Source: Polynucleobacter hirudinilacicola (GTDB lineage: Bacteria; Pseudomonadota; Gammaproteobacteria; Burkholderiales; Burkholderiaceae). Taken from it: a DNA stretch of 64,000 nt. Location of the stretch: positions 465,954 to 529,953 of the forward strand of contig NZ_NAIA01000003.1 of assembly GCF_002192535.1 (NCBI RefSeq). Reading direction: 5' to 3'. This document shows positions 1 to 9,807 of this stretch, in pieces. The notes below the pieces were generated by a model. The model saw only the letters and a list, made by a program, of their open reading frames with translations. It did not search any database and had not been told where the DNA came from. The position numbers and the translations under genes are program-made. Position 1 is the first letter of the stretch, and every line of letters begins with the position of its first letter.

Positions 1-1098
1 GTTTGGACGATTGGATACACCGGTCAAACTCCAGAGCGTCTCAAAGCTCACATGAGAATGGTTGCTACATTTGATCCGAAGACCCTTAAATCACGAGGTG
101 GTGTTGACCCAGTAACTGGTTACGACACTACTGGCGATTACTACGGTTTGCCTTGGCCTTGTTATGGAACAGCTGCAATCAAGCATCCAGGTTCACCAAA
201 TCTCTATGACACCAGTAAGAGTGTGATGGAGGGTGGTGGTAACTTCCGTGCCAACTTTGGTATTGAGAAAGATGGCAAGACCTTGCTGGCAGAAGATGGC
301 TCTTACTCAAAGGGTTCCGCAATCAAGACCGGCTATCCAGAGTTCGATCACGTATTCGTGAAGAAGCTCGGTTGGTGGAATCAGTTGACTGAAGATGAGC
401 AAAAAGCTGCCGAAGGTAAGAACTGGAAGACTGACTTGTCTGGCGGTATTCAGCGAGTTGTGATGAAGAATGGTTGTCATCCATTTGGTAATGCGAAAGC
501 TCGCGCAGTTGTTTGGAACTTCCCAGATGCAGTTCCAATTCACCGTGAAGCGCTCTACAGTACTAACGCTGCAATGATGCGCAAGTACCCAACGTCTGCA
601 GATAAGAAGAATTTCTGGCGCTTGCCAACTCTCTATAAGACTGTCCAAGATCAAAACTTGAACAACAAGCTTTATGAGAAGTTCCCAATTATTCTGACCT
701 CAGGTCGTTTGGTTGAGTACGAGGGCGGTGGAGATGAGACTCGTTCCAACCCATGGTTGGCTGAGTTACAACAAGAAAACTTCGTAGAGATTAATCCTAA
801 GGCAGCAGCAGATCGCGGCATTAAGAACTGGGATTATGTTTGGGTGAAGTCCCCAACTGGTGCCAAGATCAAAGTGCGCGCATTAGTCACTGAGCGCGTT
901 GACAAAGAAACTGCCTTTATCCCATTCCACTTTGCAGGATGGTGGCAAGGTAATGACTTGCGTAAGTATTATCCAGAGGGTGCTGCTCCAGTCGTTTTGG
1001 GTGAGGCGGTCAATACTGCAACTACCTATGGTTATGACCAGGTGACGATGATGCAGGAGACTAAAACCACTATGTGTCAAATCGAGAAATTTGCCTAA
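1..1098 (+). CDS. Formate dehydrogenase alpha (molybdopterin) subunit, C-terminal part, 5' truncated by window
   Basis: Frame is open from base 1 (VWTIGYTGQTPERLKAHM...). C-terminal molybdopterin-dinucleotide-binding style (FPIILTSGRLVEYEGGGDETRSNPWLAELQQENFVEINPKAAADRGI). Followed by Fe-S and cytochrome b subunits. Confidence 0.93.
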   Translation, partial: VWTIGYTGQTPERLKAHMRMVATFDPKTLKSRGGVDPVTGYDTTGDYYGLPWPCYGTAAIKHPGSPNLYDTSKSVMEGGGNFRANFGIEKDGKTLLAEDGSYSKGSAIKTGYPEFDHVFVKKLGWWNQLTEDEQKAAEGKNWKTDLSGGIQRVVMKNGCHPFGNAKARAVVWNFPDAVPIHREALYSTNAAMMRKYPTSADKKNFWRLPTLYKTVQDQNLNNKLYEKFPIILTSGRLVEYEGGGDETRSNPWLAELQQENFVEINPKAAADRGIKNWDYVWVKSPTGAKIKVRALVTERVDKETAFIPFHFAGWWQGNDLRKYYPEGAAPVVLGEAVNTATTYGYDQVTMMQETKTTMCQIEKFA

Positions 1099-1125
1099 GT
1101 CAAAAAATAAAGTCAGGAGAACACA

Positions 1126-1782
1126 ATGGCAAGAATGAAATTTATCTGCGACACAGAGCGATGCATCGAATGCAACGGCTGTGTGACTGCTTGTAAGAAC
1201 GATAACGAAGTACCTTGGGGCGTGAATCGTCGCCGTGTTGTTACGGTAAACGACGGCATCATCGGTCAAGAAAAGTCTATTTCAGTTGCTTGTATGCACT
1301 GTACCGATGCTCCTTGTATGGCTGTGTGCCCGGTAGATTGCTTCTACCGCACCGATGAAGGCGTTGTCCTTCATGACAAGGATATTTGCATTGGTTGTGG
1401 ATACTGCTCATTTGCATGCCCATTTGGTGCGCCACAGTTCCTTAGCAAGGGCGCCTTTGGCTCCCGCAGCAAGATGGACAAGTGCACATTCTGCAGCGGT
1501 GGCCCAGAAGAGAATGGCAGTGTTGCTGAGTTTGAGAAATATGGCCGTAATCGCCTTGCAGAAGGTAAGTTGCCTCTCTGTGCGGAGATGTGTTCTACCA
1601 AGGCATTGATTGGTGGTGACAGCGATATTATCTCGGGAATCTTCAATAACCGAGTTGCAACACGCGAGAAGAATGGCAAGTATGCGGGTTCTAAAGCGTT
1701 TGGTTGGACTACTGCTTATGGTGGGCCAGATACTCCGGCGCCAACTCCAACACCTGCTGCAAAAATTCCAGGAGCTAAATAA
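1126..1782 (+). CDS. Formate dehydrogenase iron-sulfur (beta) subunit, fdh3B-like
   Basis: Multiple 4Fe-4S Cys motifs (CIECNGCVTACK, CMHCTDAPCMAVCP, CIGCGYCSFACP); operon context. Confidence 0.93.
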   Translation: MARMKFICDTERCIECNGCVTACKNDNEVPWGVNRRRVVTVNDGIIGQEKSISVACMHCTDAPCMAVCPVDCFYRTDEGVVLHDKDICIGCGYCSFACPFGAPQFLSKGAFGSRSKMDKCTFCSGGPEENGSVAEFEKYGRNRLAEGKLPLCAEMCSTKALIGGDSDIISGIFNNRVATREKNGKYAGSKAFGWTTAYGGPDTPAPTPTPAAKIPGAK

Positions 1783-2018
1783 TGAAATTCAATTTCAAAA
1801 CTCTCGGCTTATGTTTTGCAGCAGCAACTCTGTTGGCCGCATGTTCTGAGCCACCAGAAATCGCAGCTAAGGTGGCAAAGCGTCCTGACGTTGCCCCATA
1901 CATGGGTGCTGATAATGGTTTCATGACTAAAAACTGGACCCCAAAGAATCAAACCAGTTGGACTGAATCCGTTGATAAGCGCACTCAGGGTCAAAACGAA
2001 TACAGTCGCGTTAAGTGA
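1782..2018 (+). CDS. Small lipoprotein in the formate dehydrogenase operon
   Basis: 78 aa, signal peptide with lipobox LLAAC at the N-terminus; ATG overlaps the stop of the Fe-S subunit gene. Confidence 0.8.
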   Translation: MKFNFKTLGLCFAAATLLAACSEPPEIAAKVAKRPDVAPYMGADNGFMTKNWTPKNQTSWTESVDKRTQGQNEYSRVK

Positions 2019-2065
2019 TCAACTAAACAACAATAAATAAAACGAAAACGTTTAAGGACATGTGT

Positions 2066-3121
2066 ATGAAACGATCATTTTCTAAAGTTCTACGCACTTT
2101 GGTAGTGGCTGCTGGTTTGTCGCTGACTCTGGCAAGCGGAATGACTTATGCAGAGCGTGCAGCAATGGCACCTTTGCCTTCTCCTAGCGGAGTTGATATT
2201 CCCCCTAAATCAGTCCCAGCCAATCCCAATAGCCTAGCTAATGGGACTCAAGCTCAGGCTCAGCCAGCCAATCCATCAATCTTTACATCTGCTAATAGCG
2301 ATCCATATAACTACGTTAGCATCCCAGACAAAGAGTCTAGCGTTCTGATTCAGCGTTCTGGTGAGCAGTGGCGTGTCATTCGTAACGGCGTAATTACCGT
2401 TTATGGTGGATGGCTGTTGGCACTGGCCTTTTTCGGCGTAGTTGCAATGTACATGGTTAAAGGTTCAATCAAATTGCATGAACCAATGTCAGGCGTCAAA
2501 ATTAAGCGCTTCAGTGCCTTTGATCGGTTTGTTCACTGGACTATGGCAGCGAGCTTTTTAGGTTTAGCGTTTACTGGTCTATTGATTTTGTATGGCAAAT
2601 ATTTTGCAATGCCGATCATGGGTGGAGTGGCATACGGTTCGTTCTTGGATGTTTGTAAAAATATCCATAACTTCTCCGGCCCTTTATTTACGATCTGTAT
2701 TGTGATTTTCTTCTTGCTCTTCGTAAGTAAGAATATTCCAGGCGAAGGCGATCTCAATTGGATATTAAACTTCGGCGGGCTTTTGAATGGTAAGCATATA
2801 CCAGCAGGGTTCTTTAACTTCGGTGAGAAATTCTGGTTCTGGTTCGGCATGACCTTCTTGGGCTTGGTGATTTCTGCATCTGGATTTGTGCTTGACATGA
2901 TCGTGCCATTCATGACTATTGAATACACCCGCGGAACCATGCAGATTGCGAACATCATTCACAGCAGTGCTGCAATCTTGATGAGTGCATTAGCAATGGG
3001 GCATATCTATATCGGCACCATTGGTATGCAAGGCTCTATTGATGGCATGAAGACTGGTTATGTTGATGCTACTTGGGCTAAAGAGCACCATGAGCTCTGG
3101 TACGACAAATTGAACAAATAA
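2066..3121 (+). CDS. Formate dehydrogenase gamma subunit, cytochrome b556 type
   Basis: MKRSFSKVLRTLV signal region, then several TM helices and His-containing segments (FDRFVHWTMAASFLGLAFTGLLILYGKYF, HNFSGPLF, IIHSSAAILMSALAMGHIYIGT). Start placed at the ATG at 2066. Confidence 0.9.
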   Translation: MKRSFSKVLRTLVVAAGLSLTLASGMTYAERAAMAPLPSPSGVDIPPKSVPANPNSLANGTQAQAQPANPSIFTSANSDPYNYVSIPDKESSVLIQRSGEQWRVIRNGVITVYGGWLLALAFFGVVAMYMVKGSIKLHEPMSGVKIKRFSAFDRFVHWTMAASFLGLAFTGLLILYGKYFAMPIMGGVAYGSFLDVCKNIHNFSGPLFTICIVIFFLLFVSKNIPGEGDLNWILNFGGLLNGKHIPAGFFNFGEKFWFWFGMTFLGLVISASGFVLDMIVPFMTIEYTRGTMQIANIIHSSAAILMSALAMGHIYIGTIGMQGSIDGMKTGYVDATWAKEHHELWYDKLNK

Positions 3122-3131
3122 GGACAAGGCC

Positions 3132-3416
3132 ATGAAAAAAATCATCGCTTTTACATTCTGTGCATTTACTGCGACCTCGGTTATGGCTGCATTACCTCCA
3201 TTAACTCCGGAGGCGAAAGAGGCCAAGGCGTTGGCTGATGCAAAGACTGCTTATGCGGGTCGGGTTGGTGCATATCAACTTTGCCAGGCAATTAACAAAG
3301 TGGCTGATCAATATAGAGTTCCGGGTACACCAGCGCCTGCCGCTTGCACTGCGCCACCACCATTTGTTGCTCCTGTAGCAGCAGCACCAGCACCAGCAGC
3401 ACCAGCAGCTAAGTAA
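3132..3416 (+). CDS. Small exported protein with Ala/Pro-rich C-terminus, FDH operon
   Basis: 94 aa, N-terminal signal peptide (MKKIIAFTFCAFTATSVMA), tail PVAAAPAPAAPAAK; 10 bp after the preceding gene. Confidence 0.7.
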   Translation: MKKIIAFTFCAFTATSVMAALPPLTPEAKEAKALADAKTAYAGRVGAYQLCQAINKVADQYRVPGTPAPAACTAPPPFVAPVAAAPAPAAPAAK

Positions 3417-4124
3417 TTAGTCTGCTAGAAGTTCTTGATGTAGGTAGCGTTTAGCTGCCTGTGTTTGGGGATTTAAAAAGAAGGGGCCTACGGGTCCCTT
3501 TTCTTTTATCTCGCCATGATCAATAAAGATGATGTATTGCGCAAGTCTTTGTACTTGAGCAAGTTGATGTGAAGAAAAAATCACGTCAGTGTCTTGCACA
3601 TCAAACTCACGAATCATTTCTTCAACTTGCTCGGTTGTGTTGGGATCTAGGTTAGCAGTGGGTTCATCTAGCAAGACTAAGTTTGGCTTTTGCAAAATTG
3701 CTCGGCCTAGGCATAGCTTTTGCCTCTCGCCAGCAGAGAGTTTATGAGCGGGTGTAGATGTTAGACTTTTCAACCCGACTCGCTCTAGCACTTGTTCAAT
3801 CTCTAAAGTGCTAATACTAGAGTCTGTATCCATAACCATGCTCATATTAGCTTTTGTAGAGGCTTTAATCATCGGAGTGTGATGCAAAACTAATGCAGTC
3901 TTATTGGAGAAGGAGTAGCTCACTGTTCCAGTATCAGGCTTGATAAGTCCATCCAATAGCTTTAATAAAGTAGTCTTACCTGCACCATTTGGGCCAATAC
4001 AAGCGGTGATACGATCAGCCGGAATAGTGGCATGAGGAATATTTAGTATGGTTCTGCCGTTGCTGATAACCGTAATATCTTTGAGTTCAATATACCTCTC
4101 AAATTGCTCAGTCATATTACCCAT
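3417..4124 (-). CDS. ABC transporter ATP-binding protein, tungstate/molybdate type (TupC-like)
   Basis: Walker A GPNGAGKTT, signature LSAGERQKLCLGRA, Walker B LVLLDEP. The ORF-track start (4181) overlaps the permease by 65 bp; ATGs at 4124 or 4115 are more likely. Confidence 0.88.
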   Translation of the reverse strand: MGNMTEQFERYIELKDITVISNGRTILNIPHATIPADRITACIGPNGAGKTTLLKLLDGLIKPDTGTVSYSFSNKTALVLHHTPMIKASTKANMSMVMDTDSSISTLEIEQVLERVGLKSLTSTPAHKLSAGERQKLCLGRAILQKPNLVLLDEPTANLDPNTTEQVEEMIREFDVQDTDVIFSSHQLAQVQRLAQYIIFIDHGEIKEKGPVGPFFLNPQTQAAKRYLHQELLAD

Positions 4125-4812
4125 AGCGACGCTCCGCAATTTGACGAACAGCAAATGTAAATAGATTTGCCAATAGAACAATTCCTAATAAGACAATGCC
4201 CAGTGCTAGCGCTAGTGGGAGATCACCTTTACTAGTTTCTAAGGCGATGGCTGTAGTCATCGTTCTAGTCGAGTGATCAATGTTGCCGCCCACAATCATG
4301 ACGGCACCAACCTCAGAAATTGCTCTGGCAAGACCGGCTAGGATAGCAATCGTGAGAGAGAAGCGGCAGTCCCAAATAAGCCATTTGAATCGTGAGAAGG
4401 ATGGCAATCTGAGGCTTAGGAAAGAGTCTCGATGAATTCTCCAGGAGTCCTCCAGAATTTGACGGCTTAGGGCTGCAATTAAAGGGGTTGTCAGTAGAAT
4501 TTGGGCAAGGATCATGCCCTTGGTAGTAAATAGCCAGCCCCAAGCTCCCAGGGGTCCTGAACGAGAGAGCATGAGATACACCAGTACCCCAACAATGACT
4601 GTAGGGACCCCCATCAAGGTATTTAAGACAACAATGATCCACTTCTTACCCTTAAATTCTTCTGTAGCGAGTAAGGCTCCAACGGGTAGGCCAATGAGCG
4701 TCCCAAAAAATAGGGCAGTTAAGCTGACCTGGAGAGAAACCAGGACGATTCCTAAAACTCCCCGATCTAGGTGGGCGAGCAGGGCAATAGCGTCTTGAAA
4801 AGCGGTCAACAT
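4117..4812 (-). CDS. ABC transporter permease, tungstate type (TupB-like)
   Basis: Hydrophobic permease with EAA-like loop (LARAISEVGAVMIVGGNIDHSTRTMTTAIALETSKGDLPLALALG), typical of TupB/WtpB-like permeases; paired with the ATPase. Confidence 0.87.
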   Translation of the reverse strand: MLTAFQDAIALLAHLDRGVLGIVLVSLQVSLTALFFGTLIGLPVGALLATEEFKGKKWIIVVLNTLMGVPTVIVGVLVYLMLSRSGPLGAWGWLFTTKGMILAQILLTTPLIAALSRQILEDSWRIHRDSFLSLRLPSFSRFKWLIWDCRFSLTIAILAGLARAISEVGAVMIVGGNIDHSTRTMTTAIALETSKGDLPLALALGIVLLGIVLLANLFTFAVRQIAERRYG

Positions 4813-4879
4813 GTACTTGATTCTATCAAGGCAATGGCAAAATGAGCTTAATGCAATTCATACCCCTAATTTCTGACTT

Positions 4880-5080
4880 ATGGCTGAAGTAGTTTGCCTC
4901 TGTAACGAGGTTCTTGATGAGGACCTGCGAGAGTACCTTGATACCCATCCTATCGACTCAATAGAGGAGTTGCGGGATCAGGCATCTATTTGTAATAAAT
5001 GCATGCAATGCCAAGAATTGGTTGAGGGCGAGATCTATTTAGCCCGGGTAAGACGTCAGCGTGCAGCAGGACAGTTTTAA
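4880..5080 (+). CDS. BFD-like (2Fe-2S)-binding protein
   Basis: CLCNEV...CNKCMQC cysteine pattern of bacterioferritin-associated ferredoxin-like domains; 66 aa. Confidence 0.8.
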   Translation: MAEVVCLCNEVLDEDLREYLDTHPIDSIEELRDQASICNKCMQCQELVEGEIYLARVRRQRAAGQF

Positions 5081-5832
5081 TGACTCAAGATAGAAGCGCT
5101 CGTTTCACGGTCATGAGTATGAACGTGCACAAAGGCGTTTCTCCTTTGCATCGGCACTCCACTATTTATCAGTTACGCCAAAGGATGCGAAGCCATCATC
5201 CCGACTTATTGTTTCTTCAAGAATTACAACAAGAGCACCGAGGCAGGATTAGGCGATTTGGGCAGTGGCCATTAACAGAGCTAACTCACTTTCTGTCCGA
5301 AGATTTTTGGCATGATTGGCATTATGGAAAAAATATGGAGTATCCGGATGGTCACCACGGTAATGCGATTTTATCGAAGCATCCTTTGCGCAAGGGTCTA
5401 AATTACGATATCTCTGCCTATCGGTTTGAAAGACGAGGTTTATTACATAGCGTCACTCAACTAGATGGAGTGAATCAGCCAGTTCACTGCTTCTGTGTGC
5501 ACTTAGCTCTATTTGAGCGCGGTAGAGAGCGCCAGCTAGAGCAAATCATTGGATATATTGCGGATTTGACGCAGAATGGTCCAACCATTGTCGCGGGAGA
5601 CTTTAATGATTGGCGTAATCGTTTAGGTGCACCCATGAAAGAAGCTGGCTTTGAGGAAGTATTTGAGACCCTCACTGGCTCACCCGCCAAAACCTTCCCG
5701 AGCATTAGACCGCTATTGGCAATGGATCGAATTTATGTACGCGGGATGAAGATTCATTCTGCAGAAATTTTGCATGATTGGATGAGCTTATCTGATCATT
5801 TGGGTATAGCGGCAGAACTGGAAATCAAATGA
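5080..5832 (+). CDS. Endonuclease/exonuclease/phosphatase family protein
   Basis: MSMNVHKG, LLFLQELQ, VAGDFNDWRN, SDHLGIAAEL motifs; overlaps the next gene (ATGA). Confidence 0.9.
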   Translation: MTQDRSARFTVMSMNVHKGVSPLHRHSTIYQLRQRMRSHHPDLLFLQELQQEHRGRIRRFGQWPLTELTHFLSEDFWHDWHYGKNMEYPDGHHGNAILSKHPLRKGLNYDISAYRFERRGLLHSVTQLDGVNQPVHCFCVHLALFERGRERQLEQIIGYIADLTQNGPTIVAGDFNDWRNRLGAPMKEAGFEEVFETLTGSPAKTFPSIRPLLAMDRIYVRGMKIHSAEILHDWMSLSDHLGIAAELEIK

Positions 5833-7307
5833 ACGACCTACTCAGTATTTTCTTGAAGCATATTTTCGAGCTCAACATCAATTGGCTCTTATATATTCAC
5901 TTCATATTAGTCACGTACTTTATCGGCGTCATTATTTCTGTTAGAAGGCCAGTAGGAGTAGCGTTTGCCTGGATTTTTATTGTGATGACTTTCCCAGTTT
6001 TAGGAATTAGTTTGTATGTTCTCATTGGCGAACGCCCAGTTGGCCGTAAGTTAACGAAAAAAATTACCCGCATGAATCGTGAGTACACAAGTATTACTGA
6101 GAAAGCATGTCAAGACTATGCCGAGGACAGGAAGCAGATACCTTTGGAGGGCAGGGCCTTAAGTCTTTTGGCGGAAGCTAAGAATGGATCTCCTGTGGTT
6201 GCCGGAAATAAGCTTGAGCTACACACCGATTCCTTAGAGATCTTACAGTGCTTCATTGATGAAATAAATCAAGCCAAGAAAAGCTTAAATCTAGAGTTTT
6301 ATATTTGGGCTTTAGGTGGATCTGCCGATGAGGTGGGGGAGGCAATGATAGCCGCTGCCAAAAGAGGCGTGGCATGTCGTGTACTTCTGGACTCATTGGG
6401 GAGTAAAGATTGGTTTAAATCGAAATGGCCGCGGCGTTTTCGTAATGCTGGCATTCAAGTCACTGAGGCGTTGCCAGTTCAGATTGGTCGATTTCAATTT
6501 AGGCGTGCAGATTTGCGCTTGCATCGAAAGATATTTGTGGTGGACGGCGCGATTGTGTGGACAGGCAGCATGAACTTAGTAGATCCACGTACATTCAAAC
6601 AAGACTCAGGAGTGGGTGAGTGGGTTGATGCAATGGTGCGTGTTGAGGGTCCAGTTGCCGCGCAGTTTGAGCTGACCTTTGCTTTTGATTGGAGTGTAGA
6701 TAATCCTAGCATTACTCACTTTAATGAGTGCATTCCTATCAAAGCGCCACATAAGGGTGCTGTTTTAGCTCAGAAGCTAGCGTCTGGACCTGTATATCGC
6801 GACGATATCTTGTATCAAGTTCTACTCTCCGCAATTCTTGATGCACAAGAAGAACTCACCATTACGACCCCTTACTTTGGACCGGATGATGGTTTGCTAC
6901 AAGCACTCATGGCAGCCGCCAGAAGGGGTGTGAATGTCACTTTGATTATTCCAAAGTTAAATGACTCAACATTAGTAGCTTGGAGTAGTAAGAGTTATTA
7001 CGGTGATTTGTTGCGGTCAGGAGTAAAGATTGCTGAGTTTCATGGTGGATTACTGCACACTAAGAGTCTATTGATTGATAAAAGAACCGCCATCTTTGGA
7101 TCGGTTAACTTTGATCAAAGAAGTTTGCGTTTGAACTTTGAAATCAGCCTCATTGTGTATAACGAAGACTTCTGCATCAAGCTCCAAAAGCTTATTAACT
7201 CTTATTTAGAGAAATCAGATTATGTGGAACTTGCTGATTGGATAAAGCGGCCACGCTGGCATCATTACCTTGAAAATGCTGCCCATCTCACATCTCCGCT
7301 GCTTTAA
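5829..7307 (+). CDS. Cardiolipin synthase / phospholipase D family protein
   Basis: Two HKD motifs (LHRKIFVVDGAIVWTGSMN; LHTKSLLIDKRTAIFGSVNFDQRS) and N-terminal TM segments. Confidence 0.92.
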   Translation: MNDLLSIFLKHIFELNINWLLYIHFILVTYFIGVIISVRRPVGVAFAWIFIVMTFPVLGISLYVLIGERPVGRKLTKKITRMNREYTSITEKACQDYAEDRKQIPLEGRALSLLAEAKNGSPVVAGNKLELHTDSLEILQCFIDEINQAKKSLNLEFYIWALGGSADEVGEAMIAAAKRGVACRVLLDSLGSKDWFKSKWPRRFRNAGIQVTEALPVQIGRFQFRRADLRLHRKIFVVDGAIVWTGSMNLVDPRTFKQDSGVGEWVDAMVRVEGPVAAQFELTFAFDWSVDNPSITHFNECIPIKAPHKGAVLAQKLASGPVYRDDILYQVLLSAILDAQEELTITTPYFGPDDGLLQALMAAARRGVNVTLIIPKLNDSTLVAWSSKSYYGDLLRSGVKIAEFHGGLLHTKSLLIDKRTAIFGSVNFDQRSLRLNFEISLIVYNEDFCIKLQKLINSYLEKSDYVELADWIKRPRWHHYLENAAHLTSPLL

Positions 7308-8488
7308 ATTGCGCCACTAGCGCGCATGCTGGCGATATCGGCCTCTGTTAAGCCTAACTCTTTCAAGATGAAGTCGGTATGTTCGCCTACAGCTGGAATA
7401 GGATCCATACGATAGTCGTAACTGTCATTGAGTCCCGGAGGTAGTAGCGCCGCAACGGGACCATTGGGTGTACCAACCTCTGTAAATCGATTGCGAGCTC
7501 TCAGCTGCTCATGCTTCCAAAGGCCCTTCATATCATTCAGATGGGCGTTGGCAATCTGAGCTTTTTCCAGTCTCGCAATCAGCTGTTCTGAACTCAGCTT
7601 GCTAAAGCAGGTATTGATAATCTCGAGTAATTCGACACGTTTTTCATTGCGTTTGAAATTTCGATCAAAGCGTTCATCTTTAGCAAGTAATGGGTTCTCT
7701 AAGACTATTTCGCAAAATTGCACCCATTCACGTTCATTCTGAAGGCCCAGCATGACAGTCTTACCGTCACCAGCTTTGAAAGGGCCATAGGGATAAATGG
7801 TTGCATGAGACGCACCGTTTCTTGCTGGTGGGTTCGCGCCTTTGTAGGCGTAGTACATCGGAAAACTCATCCACTCACCCAGGGCCTCTAACATGGAGAT
7901 ATCGATGACTGTACCCTTGCCAGTTTTTCCTCTTTGCAATAAGGCTGCCAAGATATTGGTATAGGCATACATACCTGCTGCAATATCGGCGATGGAGTTT
8001 CCAGCCTTGCTGGGTGTTTCGGGTGTTCCTGTAATAGAAAGAAAGCCCGCCTCACTTTGTATCAAGAGATCGTAGGCTTTTTTATCGCGATAGGGGCCGT
8101 CGTTGCCATAACCTGAAATAGCGCACAAGATGAGACCAGGATTTTCTTTTTGTAATGCTTCGGCAGTAAGCCCCATCCGAGCGGCCGCACCTGGAGCAAG
8201 ATTTTGAATAAAGACATCGGCAGTCTTTAGTAGGCGCTTGAGTATTACTAAAGCTGAATCTTGTTTCAGGTCGAGGGTTAAGCTTTCTTTTGACCGATTA
8301 ACCCATACAAAGTGTGATGAAAGTCCATCGACTTGAGTATCGTAGCCCCTTGCAAAATCGCCATCTCCAGGACGTTCAATTTTGATGATGCGTGCCCCCA
8401 GGTCTGCTAGCTGACGAGTGCAGAAGGGGGCAGCTATGACATGCTCTAGTGCAACAACAGTAATTCCATCAAGCGGGCGAATACTCAT
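7304..8488 (-). CDS. CaiB/BaiF family (class III) CoA-transferase
   Basis: DGITVVALEHVIAAPFCTRQLADLGARIIKIERPGDGDFAR; family-typical sequence over full length. Confidence 0.93.
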   Translation of the reverse strand: MSIRPLDGITVVALEHVIAAPFCTRQLADLGARIIKIERPGDGDFARGYDTQVDGLSSHFVWVNRSKESLTLDLKQDSALVILKRLLKTADVFIQNLAPGAAARMGLTAEALQKENPGLILCAISGYGNDGPYRDKKAYDLLIQSEAGFLSITGTPETPSKAGNSIADIAAGMYAYTNILAALLQRGKTGKGTVIDISMLEALGEWMSFPMYYAYKGANPPARNGASHATIYPYGPFKAGDGKTVMLGLQNEREWVQFCEIVLENPLLAKDERFDRNFKRNEKRVELLEIINTCFSKLSSEQLIARLEKAQIANAHLNDMKGLWKHEQLRARNRFTEVGTPNGPVAALLPPGLNDSYDYRMDPIPAVGEHTDFILKELGLTEADIASMRASGAI

Positions 8489-8497
8489 AATGGTCTA

Positions 8498-9667
8498 TTA
8501 GAAAGATCTTGGTAGACCAAGAACATGCTCGGCTATGTATGAATAGATCAAGTTTGTTGAGATTGGAGCTACTTGATAGAGGCGTGTTTCTCTAAATTTG
8601 CGTTCCACATCGTACTCATTGGCAAAGCCAAAGCCACCATGAGTTTGTAAACATACGTTAGCAGCCTCCCAGGATGCTTTGGCAGCCAAGTACTTCGCCA
8701 TATTTGCTTCGGGTCCGCAAGGCTCATGGTTGTCAAACAGCTCACAGGCTTTAAAGCGCATGAGATTAGCTGCCTCAGTTTCAATATAGCTATCTGCAAT
8801 CGGAAACTGAATGCCTTGATTTTTTCCAATCGGACGATCAAACACCACGCGATCGTTCGCGTAACGCCGGGCACGATCAATAAACCAATAAGCATCACCA
8901 ATACACTCAGCTGCAATCAACACACGCTCAGCATTAAGACCATCAAGAATGTATTTAAATCCTTGACCTTCTGTACCAATCAGGTTTTCTGCAGGTATCT
9001 CTAAGTTATCAAAGAACACTTCATTGGTTTCGTGATTCACCATATTGGCGATAGGCCTGACTTCCATGCCCTTGCCAATAGCATCTGCAAGGTTGACGAT
9101 GAAGATCGACATCCCTTCAGATTTACGCTGCACTTCGCTAATGGGGGTGGTACGAGCTAGCAAAATCATGAGATCGGAATGTTGAATACGAGAAATCCAA
9201 ACTTTTTGACCATTCACAACATATTTATCACCCTTTTTGACAGCAGTAGTTTTTAGTTTAGTTGTGTCGGTGCCGGTAGTCGGTTCGGTAACGGCCATAC
9301 TTTGTAGACGTAATTCACCACTAGCGATTTTTGGTAAGTACATTTTCTTCTGCGCATCAGACCCATGACGCAGCAAAGTGCCCATGTTGTACATCTGCCC
9401 ATGGCAAGAACCAGAGTTGCCGCCCGAGAAATTAATCTCTTCCATGATGACAGAGGCTTCTGCTAAACCTAATCCAGAACCGCCATACTCTTCTGGAATT
9501 AACGCGGCCAACCAGCCTGCTTCAGTCATTGCTTTTACAAAGGCTTCTGGGTAACCCCGCTCGTGGTCTACCTTTTGCCAGTAGGCTGAGTCGAACGTTC
9601 CGCAGAGGTCTCGTAAGGCCTCGCGCATATCCTGATATTGATCTGGTTTAGGAATAGGGTGATTCAT
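8498..9667 (-). CDS. Acyl-CoA dehydrogenase
   Basis: EEYGGSGLG, AVTEPTTGTDTTKLKT, GQKVWIS, QTHGGFGFANEYDVER motifs. Confidence 0.93.
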   Translation of the reverse strand: MNHPIPKPDQYQDMREALRDLCGTFDSAYWQKVDHERGYPEAFVKAMTEAGWLAALIPEEYGGSGLGLAEASVIMEEINFSGGNSGSCHGQMYNMGTLLRHGSDAQKKMYLPKIASGELRLQSMAVTEPTTGTDTTKLKTTAVKKGDKYVVNGQKVWISRIQHSDLMILLARTTPISEVQRKSEGMSIFIVNLADAIGKGMEVRPIANMVNHETNEVFFDNLEIPAENLIGTEGQGFKYILDGLNAERVLIAAECIGDAYWFIDRARRYANDRVVFDRPIGKNQGIQFPIADSYIETEAANLMRFKACELFDNHEPCGPEANMAKYLAAKASWEAANVCLQTHGGFGFANEYDVERKFRETRLYQVAPISTNLIYSYIAEHVLGLPRSF

Positions 9668-9807
9668 GGAGGACTCGTTTTATGGTTTATTTTGTGATTT
9701 AGGCACTAGTTTAAGCAAGATTTGAAAATCCTGGAGAATGATCAAAATCAGGCGAAAATAGCCTCATTCTGAACTAAATATTCTGTATAGATAGATAAAT
9801 AAGGGAC

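Noticed and set aside
307-654. Minus-strand ORF of 115 aa inside the FDH alpha gene
   Set aside because: Antisense to a well-supported coding frame, no recognisable domain; typical shadow ORF.
8569-8916. Minus-strand 115-aa ORF within the acyl-CoA dehydrogenase gene
   Set aside because: Alternative frame of a well-supported gene, no independent start context.
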